Below are positions 25,312 through 32,657 of a DNA stretch of 64,000 bases, piece by piece. How positions within the stretch are numbered: the stretch's first letter is position 1; each line of letters begins with the position of its first letter. Below the pieces are notes generated by a model. The model searched no databases. It was given only the letters and a program-made list of their open reading frames with translations, and was not told where the DNA came from. Source of the stretch: Solirubrobacterales bacterium (GTDB taxonomy: Bacteria; Actinomycetota; Thermoleophilia; Solirubrobacterales; Solirubrobacteraceae); NCBI GenBank assembly GCA_947474595.1, contig CANJIV010000005.1, positions 124,001 to 188,000 of the forward strand, in the 5' to 3' direction. Both the position numbers and the translations under genes were made by a program.

Positions 25312-25926
25312 CTACCGAGCAGCTTTCACCCACGCAGCTAGGCGCTTCTCTGAGAGGCCTGTCTGCTGCGCTAGTGCAGCGCGACCTTTTGCGTCTCCAG
25401 CGGCCGCGATCAGCTCGCTCGTGGTTGTAATTCCAACCGCGACAAGCTTCTTAGCTGTGGCTGGCCCTACTCCCTCGACATCGGCTACTGCGGTTGCTGC
25501 CCCGCTTTTGGCTTTAGCCTTTTTAGTGTCTTTGGAACCGAGGGCGGCGGCGAGCCCGGCCACCTCGTTTGCTAGGTGCCCGATCCGTGCCTCGACCTCA
25601 GCCAACCCCATCTCAGCAGTTGTCCCAGCAGCCGAGCCGTTGATATCGCCCAAGCGGACGTCGAGCTGATCCTCGATCCCTTCCAAGCGTTGTGAGACCG
25701 AGCGCACCCGGCGAGTCAGGCGTTCGATATCCGAGGCAGATGGAAGATTCAAAACGCTCATCGCTGCTTCTTGGACCGCTGAGGCCTTTTCGCGAGCCTC
25801 CATTGCGCGAGTAAGGGCCCCGCTGATCAACGGACTCTCCAACAGGTCTTGAGCCAGCTTGCCCAATGACTCCTCGGCCTGTGCAGCTAGACGGTCGCGA
25901 ACACTCTTCTGTTCATCTGGGTCCAT
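25312..25926 (-). CDS. Phasin-like helical protein fused to a C-terminal helix-hairpin-helix
   Basis: This 204-residue protein has an N-terminal helical region (about 1-110) resembling phasin/PhaF-like coiled coils, with DIERLTRRVRSVSQRLEGIEDQL. A Lys-Ala linker follows. The C-terminal HHH domain (about 145-204) has VEGVGPATAKKLVAVGI and LSEKRLAAWVKAAR. HHH domains of this type bind DNA or proteins non-specifically. Together the parts resemble granule-to-nucleoid linkers of the PhaF/PhaM kind, but no PHA synthase is visible here. GAGGAG precedes the ATG. Function is inferred only. Confidence 0.7.
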   Translation of the reverse strand: MDPDEQKSVRDRLAAQAEESLGKLAQDLLESPLISGALTRAMEAREKASAVQEAAMSVLNLPSASDIERLTRRVRSVSQRLEGIEDQLDVRLGDINGSAAGTTAEMGLAEVEARIGHLANEVAGLAAALGSKDTKKAKAKSGAATAVADVEGVGPATAKKLVAVGITTTSELIAAAGDAKGRAALAQQTGLSEKRLAAWVKAAR

Positions 25927-26028
25927 CAGAAACTCCTCTTTTTAGGCGGGTAACTCAGGTTCTTGTGCAGAGACAGATCACATGTAGCTCGGATCGCTAC
26001 GAACGACTTGCAATCGGCATCCCATACC

Positions 26029-26556
26029 CTACTGACCATCGTGCACCGCACGGTCGATCTGCTGCGTGACGCGCTCGATTTTGAGTAGGAGAGGCGATCT
26101 TCGATCTCGAATACCTGCACTTAACTGCTCCAGCGGAACCAGATCTGCGGCCGTCGCGTCAGCGATCGCTAAGCCCATCTCTTTACTTAGTAGACGGTAG
26201 GTAGCTATTAGTGCTGCGTGATAGACAGAGAGGCCATTGGGTGCTGTTAGGGCATTGAGTCGGTCGGCGGTGAGTCCTACGGCTTGAGCCGCCGCCCCCC
26301 ACGCCGGCAACTTAGAAGTAGATAGCTCTCCACCACCTTCGCCCCCGGTCAAGGCCCTCAGTTGATCTACGACCGTCGTCTCACTGACACTGACCGTCTG
26401 TGCGTACCCATCGCTGTCGTTGCTCTGACCTGAGCTGCGTCCAACTGCCAAGAAGAGCCCGGCCGCTATGACCAACGCGACCAGGGCCACGACGATGACA
26501 ATCGCCGCCGTCGACCGGCCCTTTGCTTGAAGGTCTCTCTCGGCGGGATCGGGCAC
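26029..26556 (-). CDS. Hypothetical single-pass membrane protein
   Basis: Not recognised. Starting at GTG 26556, two bases after the stop of the tocopherol-cyclase-like gene, it is 175 residues. A short cytoplasmic N-terminus is followed by one membrane helix (about residues 13-35, IVIVVALVALVIAAGLFL) and an extracytoplasmic domain. That domain is mostly helical (AAQAVGLTADRLNALTA, AALIATYRLLSKEMGLAIA). A longer reading from 26658 overlaps the upstream gene and is unlikely. Coupled translation suggests a joint role with the upstream cyclase-like protein. Confidence 0.65.
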   Translation of the reverse strand: MPDPAERDLQAKGRSTAAIVIVVALVALVIAAGLFLAVGRSSGQSNDSDGYAQTVSVSETTVVDQLRALTGGEGGGELSTSKLPAWGAAAQAVGLTADRLNALTAPNGLSVYHAALIATYRLLSKEMGLAIADATAADLVPLEQLSAGIRDRRSPLLLKIERVTQQIDRAVHDGQ

Positions 26557-26558
26557 GT

Positions 26559-27575
26559 TCAAAGAACCCGACGTGTACCCGCGCGACGGGCCGCTTCGGC
26601 CTCTGCAAGGTCTCGACCGCCGTGTTCTAGGCCAGCCAACGCTGACTCTCCCGTCCAAACGATACGGCCTCGTCGGCGCAGTACTACGCGCATTCGGCCT
26701 CCAAGGTGTTCTAGGGCGCCAGGCACGTTTCGTCGCTCGGCGGGCAGCGGAACTGGCAGCAGGTGGGCGTCGGCCAAAGGAGCCTCTCCCTCAATCTCAA
26801 TCCCCCACACCGGACCACGCCCCCTCAGGGACCAAGACGTGTTGGTGACGTCGGCCTTTACTGGAGAGACAATTGGATCCCCAATCCTGATGATCTTCTC
26901 GCCTAGCCGTACGACTACTGCGGTCACATTGGTATGCAGACGCCCTGCCACGATCTCGCCGCCCGCGAAGGCCACGCACGCGTCCTCGCGCTCGAACCCC
27001 TGAGCCTGGCCCCACCACCACGACGGCGGGAACCCTCCCCTACCCCAGTTCTTCTCTGCATAGGCGGTAGCACCGTCTAGTGAGAACTCTTGCCCGTCGA
27101 TCGTGGCGGTTCCTCGCACCGTGGCCCCAAGAATGTGTGGGTGCCAGTACTGGTTAAGGCCAGGAACTGTCTGGAAGATGCTCGAACCGCCGAATGGGCG
27201 CGATCGTGGCCAGAGCACCTCGTCTTGGAGATGCACGTCGAGTCGTGCATCAGGGCCGAGGTTGACCTCAACGCGGCCCTGACGACCGTGAAAAGCCTCG
27301 CCAGCAGTAGCTCCCAGTCTGTCAGCGTCTGCGTCAGCCACTGGCCACGCTGCCTCGTGCAAAAGTCCCCCTGGATGCATCGCTAGTCCGAGCGTTGCCC
27401 ACTTCCCATCGGCTGCTTGATTGACGCCAATCAGTGCAACTACAACGCGGCCAGCCGCGACATCCGTGAAGCGCCAGAAATATCCCTCCATCGCCACACC
27501 GTGATAAGGCAGCGGGTCGCCGAAGGGAAGATCGGCTCCTGTGGCTCGATACGCGCTAAACACTCCTACCAGCAT
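26559..27575 (-). CDS. Tocopherol cyclase-like protein
   Basis: This 338-residue protein matches the tocopherol-cyclase-like family by the diagnostic segment TAYAEKNWGRGGFPPSWWW followed by GQAQGF. The N-terminus has the typical AMEGYFWRFTD and a later NQYWHPH. Plant and cyanobacterial members close the chromanol ring of vitamin E precursors; in actinobacteria the substrate is unknown and no homogentisate pathway is visible in this window. It lies in a - strand run after an alpha/beta hydrolase and a VOC protein, and is probably coupled to a membrane protein. The family call is firm, the activity is not. Confidence 0.82.
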   Translation of the reverse strand: MLVGVFSAYRATGADLPFGDPLPYHGVAMEGYFWRFTDVAAGRVVVALIGVNQAADGKWATLGLAMHPGGLLHEAAWPVADADADRLGATAGEAFHGRQGRVEVNLGPDARLDVHLQDEVLWPRSRPFGGSSIFQTVPGLNQYWHPHILGATVRGTATIDGQEFSLDGATAYAEKNWGRGGFPPSWWWGQAQGFEREDACVAFAGGEIVAGRLHTNVTAVVVRLGEKIIRIGDPIVSPVKADVTNTSWSLRGRGPVWGIEIEGEAPLADAHLLPVPLPAERRNVPGALEHLGGRMRVVLRRRGRIVWTGESALAGLEHGGRDLAEAEAARRAGTRRVL

Positions 27576-27615
27576 GACGGGCGCAGCTTCGCAGTGTCAC
27601 CCCGAGCCAAGCTTG

Positions 27616-28329
27616 CTAGCGATCGGCGGGCTCAGCACTCATAAACGCCAGCGGCAGCCCGAGGCCAGCTGAACGCTTAACTGATGCGATTCGACGGCCA
27701 GGTTGGACGGCGTCGCGTGCGTCGCCTACGCGATCGCTGAGGGCCTCGCAGCAGGCTCCTAGGCTAGCTACGACGACCGCGATCCCCCAGAAGGCTGCCA
27801 CGGGAGTCGCATGGGCTACAGCAGCACTGGGTCCGACCACCTCTAAGACCGTTGGGCCTAGGCGATAAAACCCTTGACTGATGCGAGTCTGGGCCCCGCC
27901 GACCTCTTCTATCCCCGATGGCGATGGTCCAGCGTCGCGAATCCGGCGCAGATCTAAGCCGGCCTCTTTGAGCGCAGCAAATGTGCGCGTTAGATCGGCA
28001 GTTGTAACGACGACATGGTCGATCAGGCACGCGCCGTTAGCGTGACTCTCAGGCACGACTCCAACCGTCGCTGGCTCCAGCGCAGCAATCTGGGTTGGCA
28101 GCCCATCTATGTCTCCGTCTGCCACAGCAGAGGTGAGCGTCCAGCCGACGATCCCGCGCAACCCCTCACTAGGGGGTTGGAATCTCAGTAAAACACCTCC
28201 GATCCGACAGAGTCCCTGCTTGAGCGTAAAGCCGAGGTCGATCCAGGCTTGCTGGTCATCAGCGATCCGCAGTTCGACCAGCGCAGGAGCGGTCAAAGGC
28301 GCGCTGTCTGGATCTGACCCTGCTGGCAT
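27616..28329 (-). CDS. VOC (glyoxalase-like) family protein
   Basis: The 237-residue protein has a glyoxalase/bleomycin-resistance-type fold. The core segments are DHVVVTTADLTRTFAALKEAGLDL and GPTVLEVVGP, plus a divergent N-terminal module with DLGFTLKQG. Such proteins may be metal-dependent isomerases, dioxygenases or binding proteins; only part of a metal site (His in DHVVV, Glu in LEVVG) is visible. Its ATG overlaps the TAA of the hydrolase gene (TAATG), indicating an operon with the hydrolase and the tocopherol-cyclase-like gene. Confidence 0.75.
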   Translation of the reverse strand: MPAGSDPDSAPLTAPALVELRIADDQQAWIDLGFTLKQGLCRIGGVLLRFQPPSEGLRGIVGWTLTSAVADGDIDGLPTQIAALEPATVGVVPESHANGACLIDHVVVTTADLTRTFAALKEAGLDLRRIRDAGPSPSGIEEVGGAQTRISQGFYRLGPTVLEVVGPSAAVAHATPVAAFWGIAVVVASLGACCEALSDRVGDARDAVQPGRRIASVKRSAGLGLPLAFMSAEPADR

Positions 28330-29165
28330 TACCGGCTATCTACTACCCGCGTCGCGAGACCGGCGATCACCGCTGAGAGCTGTCCGCCCTGCCACGCTAA
28401 CGGCGACTTACCCTCCTCTTCGCTGATTATGGTCGCCCCGACGATCGCCTCCGCATAGGCGCCAGCGATGGCATATGGATGACCGGGATCGGCATCATCA
28501 CGACTGGCAACAACAACCGTCGGCGCCGTGATCGCCTCGAGCTCTTGAATCTGTGCGAATGGCTGTGAACGCGGGACGGCCCGAAGAGCGTCGGCTACAG
28601 CATCGAGGTTCTCGTGACGCGCTAAGCGTTGACGCACCACTCGCTCTGTGACTTCACGCCAGGCGCTAGGAACTCGATCAAAGTCGTAGGCCTTAACGAA
28701 CCCATCTATCCCACCCTGCACAAGCCCATCCGCCAGAGCATCCCACTGGGCTAGCCGGTCAGGCTCGGCAAACGTCTGGGGATCGTAGGCTGGCGTAATA
28801 ATCACCAGCCCGGCCACCCGCGACGGGTTAGTTAGGGCCATTTGCAGCGCCGTATGAGCCCCCATTGAAGCGCCGGCCAAGACCGCCTTTTGGATACCAC
28901 AGCAATCAAGGACAGCGGTCAGATCTCCAACTAAATCCGAGTAGGAGTACGCCCCAGCAGATCGAGTCGGGGCCGACGCCCCGTGGCCGCGAGCGTCATA
29001 GGCAACGACGCGGTGGCCAGCGCGCACGAGTGCGCTCGATCCCATGACCACATATCGCCGCGTCGCCGTGAGGCCGTGTAGAAGAACGACCGCCGCCCCG
29101 TCGCCGTTGGCTTCGCCGGCAATGGCTACGGCGTCAGGGGAGTTGACGGTGAACTGAGTTTCCAC
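28329..29165 (-). CDS. Alpha/beta hydrolase
   Basis: A 278-residue serine hydrolase. It has an oxyanion segment LLHGLTATR, YDARGHGAS, the nucleophile elbow GASMGAH, and a late Asp in ASRDDADPGHP. A catalytic His near the C-terminus is not obvious in the usual position, so activity needs care. The GTG start at 29165 is the first in frame. It leads the hydrolase-VOC-cyclase-like-membrane protein run. The substrate is unknown. Confidence 0.85.
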   Translation of the reverse strand: METQFTVNSPDAVAIAGEANGDGAAVVLLHGLTATRRYVVMGSSALVRAGHRVVAYDARGHGASAPTRSAGAYSYSDLVGDLTAVLDCCGIQKAVLAGASMGAHTALQMALTNPSRVAGLVIITPAYDPQTFAEPDRLAQWDALADGLVQGGIDGFVKAYDFDRVPSAWREVTERVVRQRLARHENLDAVADALRAVPRSQPFAQIQELEAITAPTVVVASRDDADPGHPYAIAGAYAEAIVGATIISEEEGKSPLAWQGGQLSAVIAGLATRVVDSR

Positions 29166-29229
29166 GCTCGTAGGTCTATCAGTCGGCCGCAGTCAGCCGC
29201 CTGCCTCCCCCATTGCGTACCCTGTGCTG

Positions 29230-29967
29230 ATGGTCATAGATGTCACCGAACAAAGCTTCCAGACAGAAGTCATCGATCGCTCTCACCTAACCCCAGTCGT
29301 CGTCGACTTCTGGGCCCCGTGGTGCGCCCCATGTCGACAGCTAGGTCCGATCCTTGAGGCCGAAGCCAACCGGCGAGCGGGCACAATCGTCTTAGCCAAG
29401 ATCGACACCGACGCTAACCCTCAGATCGCCTCAACCTTCGGTATTCAAGGCATTCCGGCCGTCAAAGCCTTCAAAGATGGCCAAGTCGTTGACGAGTTCA
29501 CTGGCGTCGTGCCGCCTACGGCGGTGGAGCGCTTCTTCTCTGGCCTACTACCCTCCGAAGCAGACGTTCTCGTTCAGAGTGGAGATGAGAGCTCGCTGCG
29601 TAACGCCCTAGAGCTCGAGCCCACTAACCCTGCAGCAGCGTTGGCCTTGGCGCGCATCCTTATCGACCGCGGTGAGCGTAGCGAGGCGTTGGAGCTTCTG
29701 GAGCCGATCTTGGGAAACTTCGCTGTTGAGGGGCTGGCTGCCCGGTTGCGGCTAGAGAACAGCGGCGCACCGGACCTCAGCGGCGCCTTCGGGGCATTGG
29801 ACGGCGGGCGCACCGAAGAAGGCCTAGATCTCCTACTGGCAGCCCTGCCCAGCGACAGTGCTACTGACGAGATCCGGCGGGTAGTTATCGGCGTACTCGA
29901 TGAGCTAGGTGTCGAAGATCCGCGCTCGCGCGAGTATCGTCGCCGCTTAGCCACAGCACTTTATTGA
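29230..29967 (+). CDS. Thioredoxin-domain co-chaperone with TPR-like C-terminus (CnoX/YbbN type)
   Basis: About 245 residues. An N-terminal thioredoxin fold has an active-site WCAPC in DFWAPWCAPCRQLGP, and cis-Pro in GIQGIPAVKAF. A C-terminal helical TPR-like half is alanine/leucine rich (NPAAALALARILIDRGERSEALELLEPIL). E. coli CnoX lacks the redox pair, but here both cysteines are present, so it could act as an oxidoreductase and holdase. ATG 29230 is preferred; a GTG six bases upstream is possible. It is divergent from the hydrolase gene. Confidence 0.92.
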   Translation: MVIDVTEQSFQTEVIDRSHLTPVVVDFWAPWCAPCRQLGPILEAEANRRAGTIVLAKIDTDANPQIASTFGIQGIPAVKAFKDGQVVDEFTGVVPPTAVERFFSGLLPSEADVLVQSGDESSLRNALELEPTNPAAALALARILIDRGERSEALELLEPILGNFAVEGLAARLRLENSGAPDLSGAFGALDGGRTEEGLDLLLAALPSDSATDEIRRVVIGVLDELGVEDPRSREYRRRLATALY

Positions 29968-29974
29968 GAGTCTC

Positions 29975-30790
29975 CTAGCTAGCGACCGACTGCACAAAGT
30001 CGATGATCATCTGCGCTGAGAGCTCGGGAAACTGCAGGAAGTAGACGTGTCCGGCACCTTCAATTAGCTCTACCCTAGATCCAGCGATGCGATCGTGGAT
30101 CAACTTTGCGTTTGCGACGGGCACTAGGCGGTCCTCGGAGCCATAGATCAACAGTGTAGGTGCCGATACCCCGTGAAGGCGGTCAAGAATATCGTGGGTA
30201 ATGCACGCCCCCATCGACCAAGTCATGATTTCGACAGATGGGGCTGGTCTGCTTAGGCGGCCATCGACGATGCGATCCCTGGCTTCAATATCTTTGGCGA
30301 ATTCTGCGGAGGAATTAACCTCATTAAGGATCTCCAAGCCGCCGCGCCGATCTCCGGCAACCCCTACTCCTAGTCCCCTTTTAAGCATGTCGACCGTGGC
30401 CTGGTCGGCAGAAATGCGATCGACGCCCGGAGATGCCCCTCCAGCGGTCAGCGTCCGAACCAGATCTGGGTGACTGACTGCTAGCTCCAACGCAACCTGG
30501 GCACCCATCGATATCCCCATGATGTGCGCGCTATCAAGACCAAGGGCAGAGATTAGACCTGCAACGTCGTCGGCGAGCTCAGCGATCGTGAACGGCTCGG
30601 TACACACTCCTGAATCTCCGCAGCCACGGCCGTCAAAGGTGACCAGATCGAAGTGGTCTTTGAGTAGACCTGTATAGCTATCGGGCCAATCGAGATGGTT
30701 GGCACTCATTCCTGGAATCATCAGCAGCGGCTCGCCGCTGCCTTCCCTCTTGTAAAACAGTTCAATCCCGTTGACGTCGATAAGCGGCAT
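29975..30790 (-). CDS. Alpha/beta hydrolase (esterase/lactonase-like)
   Basis: A 271-residue alpha/beta hydrolase with PLLMIPGMSANHLDWP, FDGRGCGDS, the nucleophile elbow GISMGAQ, Asp in YGSEDRLVP and His in EGAGHVYFLQ. The complete catalytic triad is therefore visible. The family resembles 3-oxoadipate enol-lactonases and similar esterases, but no aromatic degradation genes lie nearby. The stop is 7 bases from the end of the convergent thioredoxin gene. It is distinct from the hydrolase at 28.3-29.2 kb. Confidence 0.9.
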   Translation of the reverse strand: MPLIDVNGIELFYKREGSGEPLLMIPGMSANHLDWPDSYTGLLKDHFDLVTFDGRGCGDSGVCTEPFTIAELADDVAGLISALGLDSAHIMGISMGAQVALELAVSHPDLVRTLTAGGASPGVDRISADQATVDMLKRGLGVGVAGDRRGGLEILNEVNSSAEFAKDIEARDRIVDGRLSRPAPSVEIMTWSMGACITHDILDRLHGVSAPTLLIYGSEDRLVPVANAKLIHDRIAGSRVELIEGAGHVYFLQFPELSAQMIIDFVQSVAS

Positions 30791-30800
30791 CGCCGGAAGA

Positions 30801-31850
30801 CTAAACCAAAAGCGCCAGCTGCTGCCAGTCGGTGCCAGCGGCCGAGAACCCCGAGACCCGCACGCCTAGCAGGCGCACCGGCCTTGTGGGGCCGAACTCT
30901 CTAAGCAGATCAACAGCAACCGCGCCGATGCGGTCAGACTCATTAATCGCTGCCGAGATAGTCCGCGATCGGGTAAACGTAGAGAAATCATCTAGGCGCA
31001 CCTTGATTGCGATCGTTGCGCCGCGCCTGCCTTGACGGCCGAGGGCGCCAGCCAGTGCCACAGCTAGGCGCATGAGGGCGGCTTCGAGCTCAACGGGGTC
31101 AGAGATATCGCTAGCGAACGTCGTCTCCCGCGACTCTGAAACTGCGATCCGCTCAGATGAGACCGGCGATTCATCATCAAAACCAGCCCGTTTAGTTAGC
31201 CATGAGCCCGTTCGAGCACCGAAGCGACCGATAAGCAATTCGGTCGGGGTTGCTGCTAGGTCGCCAAGCGTTGCGATCCCCATCTGCTCAAGCGCAGCTG
31301 CGGTTTTTGGTCCGATCCCAGGAAGCAGCCGAGGAGGCTGCATGGCGAATCGCTGACAGGCTTCTACCTGACTTAAGACGACGAACCCTCTTGGCTTCTC
31401 GGCATCCGACGCGACCTTAGCGACGAGCTTGTTTGGTCCGATCCCAACCGATGCGCTCAGCCCGGTCTGCTCAGCGATACTTCCAATTAGCCGGCGCATC
31501 TCGGCCTTCGGTGACAGAAGCCCGGTTAGATCAAGGTAGGCCTCATCTAGCCCCAACACCTCCACTGTCTCTGCGGCACCTGCAACTATCCCCATGACCG
31601 CACCCGAAACTTTTCGGTATGTCGCTATATCTGGCTCAATAAAGATCGCGTCGGGACAGAGTCGGCGTGCCTGAGCGGCTGGCATCGCCGAGCCTACGCC
31701 GAAGAGTCGTGCCTCGTAGCTGGCGGTCGTAACCACCGCACGGGGTCCACTGCCGGCGACCACGACGGCCTTTCCGCGTAGCTGCGGACGGCGCAACAGT
31801 TCCACCGAGACAAAGAACGCGTCAAGGTCCATGTGAGCGATCGTGCGCAC
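30801..31850 (-). CDS. dinB: DNA polymerase IV (Y-family)
   Basis: A translesion DNA polymerase of 349 residues. It shows the catalytic Asp in HMDLDAFFVSVE, TTASYEARLFGV, LDEAYLDLTG with the second acidic pair, and HhH segments (MQPPRLLPGIGPKTAAAL). A little-finger domain follows (TRSRTISAAI). The C-terminus QLALLV resembles the beta-clamp binding motif. LDEAYLD replaces the common SIDEAYLD, with acidic residues kept. No LexA-like site was seen upstream. Confidence 0.95.
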   Translation of the reverse strand: MRTIAHMDLDAFFVSVELLRRPQLRGKAVVVAGSGPRAVVTTASYEARLFGVGSAMPAAQARRLCPDAIFIEPDIATYRKVSGAVMGIVAGAAETVEVLGLDEAYLDLTGLLSPKAEMRRLIGSIAEQTGLSASVGIGPNKLVAKVASDAEKPRGFVVLSQVEACQRFAMQPPRLLPGIGPKTAAALEQMGIATLGDLAATPTELLIGRFGARTGSWLTKRAGFDDESPVSSERIAVSESRETTFASDISDPVELEAALMRLAVALAGALGRQGRRGATIAIKVRLDDFSTFTRSRTISAAINESDRIGAVAVDLLREFGPTRPVRLLGVRVSGFSAAGTDWQQLALLV

Positions 31851-31913
31851 TACAACCGAGAGTACGGCTCGACCCGGCGCGACCGACAGCCAGCGGCGAA
31901 TACCGCCTAAGCG

Positions 31914-32450
31914 CTAAGCCGCGATATCGACCAACGGTCCGCACTGCTCGCGCAACTTGGCAAGCCCAAGGCGGATCCGGCTCTTAACCGTGCCCAAAGG
32001 CACATCAGATTGCCTTGCCACCTCGTCAGCGGTCATTCCTCCCCAATAAGCAAGAACGATCGCCTCGCGCTGAGGAGTTGGTAGCTCGCGCATCGCCTTG
32101 CGAACATGTTCACGGGCATCAGAGCGAAGAGCTGCCGCCTCGGGCCGGTCTTCAACTCGTCCCTCTTCGCTAGCCGCGATAGTTTGAAGGCGAGCCCCGG
32201 CGCGGCCTGCCGCTTGACCCTCACGCCAGAGATCCAATGCACGGCTACGGCCCATCAGACGCAGATAGCTGCCGAGCTCTCCTCGCTGTGAGTCAAAGCG
32301 AGCCGGGTTGCGCCATATCTTCATGAAGACGTCTTGGGTTACGTCCTGAGCCTGAGCTGCGTTGTTTAGGATCCGGTATGCCGCTGCGTAGACGCTGCGT
32401 GAGTGCTGGGCATAAACCGCTTCAAAGTTAGTTGGCTTGCTGAGATCCAT
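31914..32450 (-). CDS. RNA polymerase ECF-type sigma factor
   Basis: A 178-residue group 4 sigma factor. Region 2 runs from AVYAQHSRSVYAAAYRIL to AQDVTQDVFMKIWRN. A linker of about 30 residues follows, then region 4 with PTPQREAIVLAYWGGMTADE and the HTH VPLGTVKSRIRLGLAKLR. ATG 32450 has AAAGG 9 bases upstream; a GTG at 32459 is less likely. No anti-sigma gene is adjacent. A membrane protein with a sigma-region-4-like domain is encoded 2.4 kb away. Its upstream region holds a striking repeat/palindrome array. Confidence 0.93.
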   Translation of the reverse strand: MDLSKPTNFEAVYAQHSRSVYAAAYRILNNAAQAQDVTQDVFMKIWRNPARFDSQRGELGSYLRLMGRSRALDLWREGQAAGRAGARLQTIAASEEGRVEDRPEAAALRSDAREHVRKAMRELPTPQREAIVLAYWGGMTADEVARQSDVPLGTVKSRIRLGLAKLREQCGPLVDIAA

Positions 32451-32503
32451 GGCTTGCACCTTTCTCTAGTAAATACACGGCTTAATGCGTGATCTACCTA
32501 TCT

Positions 32504-32541
32504 AGTATACACACCCTGCATAGGGTTCGTATAGGGTTTGA
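32504..32541 (-). promoter_or_regulatory. Repeat and palindrome array upstream of the ECF sigma gene
   Basis: ATAGGGTT occurs twice 11 bases apart (32520-32527 and 32531-32538). It overlaps a perfect palindrome ACCCT-GCAT-AGGGT (32513-32526). On the - strand TATACT (32509-32504) resembles a -10 box, and GAACC just upstream recalls ECF -35 elements. The layout fits an activator or self-activated promoter, by inference only. Confidence 0.45.
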
Positions 32542-32657
32542 TAAATAGCGCCGATCGTCCGCGCATGGTCGAAGCGAGCACTCCCACCATGAGCGCAAAA
32601 CTCTGCCCGCAGTAGCTCCTCTGCACCGCGTGGCCGCCGTCGGCGATAATCGAGGGC

